Shown one piece after another: positions 62,746 through 64,000 of a DNA stretch of 64,000 nucleotides. How positions within the stretch are numbered: the stretch's first letter is position 1; each line of letters opens with the position of its first letter. The stretch comes from Agelaius tricolor (Eukaryota; Chordata; Aves; Passeriformes; Icteridae), in the NCBI GenBank assembly GCA_023055355.1, contig JALJCS010000004.1:26274244-26338243 (forward strand), written 5' to 3'. The notes below the pieces were generated by a model, which was given only the letters and a program-made list of their open reading frames with translations, was not told the DNA's origin and made no database searches. The translations under genes were made by a program, and so were the position numbers.

Positions 62746-64000
62746 CAAGGCTGTTTGGACAAGTAGGAAGAACATTAGTGTATGCTGTACAGATTTGGCT
62801 TACTTGTCTCCTGCCTGGCTTAGAGCTGTATGCATGCAGTGATATCTCTGTACTCACTGAGTTCCTTGTACACATTGTCACTGGAGGCTTGGCTTAATCA
62901 GTTGTGAGCTGAAAAAAGTAATATAAATTGGAACCCTTTGTCATGAAGTATTTAAATGTTGATATGCTTTAATGGCTTCGGGGAGAAAATTTAGCATGAG
63001 AGATTGTAAGAAACAAGAAATCGATTACATGTAAGAAAGGACTTGAACCTCTAATCAAGTATTACCATATACAGAAAGATCCCTAGCTAGTTATAGCTAA
63101 ATTCAAATGGGATAATGGTTAGATTTTTTTTTTTTTGTTAATTTTAAGTTTTATCAAAAAATGACATTCCTATTCACTCTTTATCTAGTTTTGCATAATA
63201 CATGCTTACAATGATTTATGGAAAGTTTTCACTGTGTAAATATTGAAGAATATGCTAGACAGTATCCATAAGCAGAGAGGGTTTTATGAAATACAGGCAT
63301 CTGCATATTTCTCTCTGTTTTTGTTGGGTAAAAAAGGCCAGAAAACTTCTTGCTGAAAATAAAAAAAGGTAAAGCTTGATATAGCTAGTAGGAGTACACA
63401 AGGAGTATTTAAGAGCAACTTTCTCGTTCCCTACTTTTTCTATGACAGCAAGGGTAACCCCATGACTGTCACATCCTTAACTGCCAGTTTGTCTGATCAG
63501 TGGGACTTAGCAGCTGCTGAAGGTCTGGTGCTCCTCCTTGTAAATTCTTAAACAAAGTGAAACAAAGGGTGATGGTGTCTCATCAAGAGGTAACTCATCT
63601 AGCTAAATGCCAGCTTTGCGCAGTTAAGATGTGGAGTAATTCCCTGAAAGCACAAAGGGAACCCCTGCATTTGTAGGCTTGCCTGCCTGTTCTGTGTATG
63701 CAGAGAGCTGGCAGAGAGCTGCCGTCAGGGAGGGACTGTGTGACACCACCTTCCCCTTACATGTGGGAGTCCGTTACAGGATCTCTACCTACTATTCTCG
63801 TGAGTTATTGTTGTGCTAGCTGTGATTAACTTTTAATTACTTATATATCAGTTTTTGTAAAGCATCCATCTGTTATATAAGCTTGATTTACAATGAAAGC
63901 AAAACCAACATAAAATGTGGCAGTAGTACATTACAAAGCAGCCTGCAGCCAGTGGCAGACAGGAATCCTAATTCAATGCAGGTAAGCATTGTGAATTAGA
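62746..64000. other. Noncoding DNA to the window end
   Basis: No gene recognised. CAGGTAAGC at about 63979-63987 fits a splice-donor consensus, but no open exon or convincing acceptor precedes it. GAGAGCTGGCAGAGAGCTG near 63703 is a tiny direct repeat. Confidence 0.55.

Noticed and set aside
63940..63990. Short possible exon ending in CAGGTAAGC
   Set aside because: A good donor alone is common by chance; no acceptor with a pyrimidine tract and no recognisable peptide are present.
1..64000. CRISPR array, bacterial operon, phage or plasmid features
   Set aside because: No regularly spaced direct repeats, no compact coding, no ribosome-binding sites; CR1 and the LTR type place the DNA in a bird.

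Overview
This window looks like bird nuclear DNA with no recognisable protein-coding gene. The avian call rests on two long CR1 (Chicken Repeat 1 type) LINE copies with recognisable reverse-transcriptase remnants, a shorter CR1 3-prime fragment, and a solo retroviral LTR that begins TGTCCTGG and carries GGGATAGAGTTAA just inside, a type I know from many bird genomes. The sequence is AT-rich, has no CpG-island-like block, and is full of stop codons in all frames. No rRNA, tRNA, CRISPR, operon or bacterial-type feature is present. It could be an intron of a very large gene or an intergenic desert; the sequence alone does not decide which.

Layout. 1-9 kb: plain AT-rich DNA with simple repeats (pyrimidine tract at 5.8-6.0 kb, TG/TA tract at 2.8 kb), two probable ancient SINE remnants (3.2 and 3.9-4.1 kb) and two short tandem duplications (8.2 and 8.4 kb). 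9-17 kb: three blocks of more balanced, motif-rich sequence (9.2-9.5, 12.2-12.5, 16.55-17.0 kb) that read like conserved noncoding elements, plus an old SINE and a CR1 fragment at 10.1-10.3 kb. 17-37 kb: long featureless AT-rich DNA, with candidate regulatory blocks at 25.3 and 36.6-37.0 kb, a very AT-rich stretch at 26.5-26.8 kb and a perfect hairpin of two mirrored quasi-palindromes at 28.6 kb. 38.0-39.0 kb: a 5-prime-truncated CR1 on the plus strand. 39-52 kb: plain DNA with a candidate element at 44.5-45.0 kb and a microsatellite at 51.35 kb. 52.4-53.6 kb: a second truncated CR1 on the minus strand, followed by an old MIR-like SINE. 56.3-57.2 kb: the strongest conserved-element-like block. 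58.7-60.4 kb: a cluster of a solo LTR, a perfect 38-bp palindrome and a remnant of a very old vertebrate LINE 3-prime region. The end is plain DNA.

The CR1, CR1-fragment and LTR copies together cover only about 2.7 kb (roughly 4 percent). No genes are present to work together; any function is most likely cis-regulatory. I did not find a new biological system. The items most worth a second look are the two perfect palindromes, the deeply old LINE remnant and the conserved-element-like blocks. All family names come from memory of consensus patterns and have not been checked by a search.
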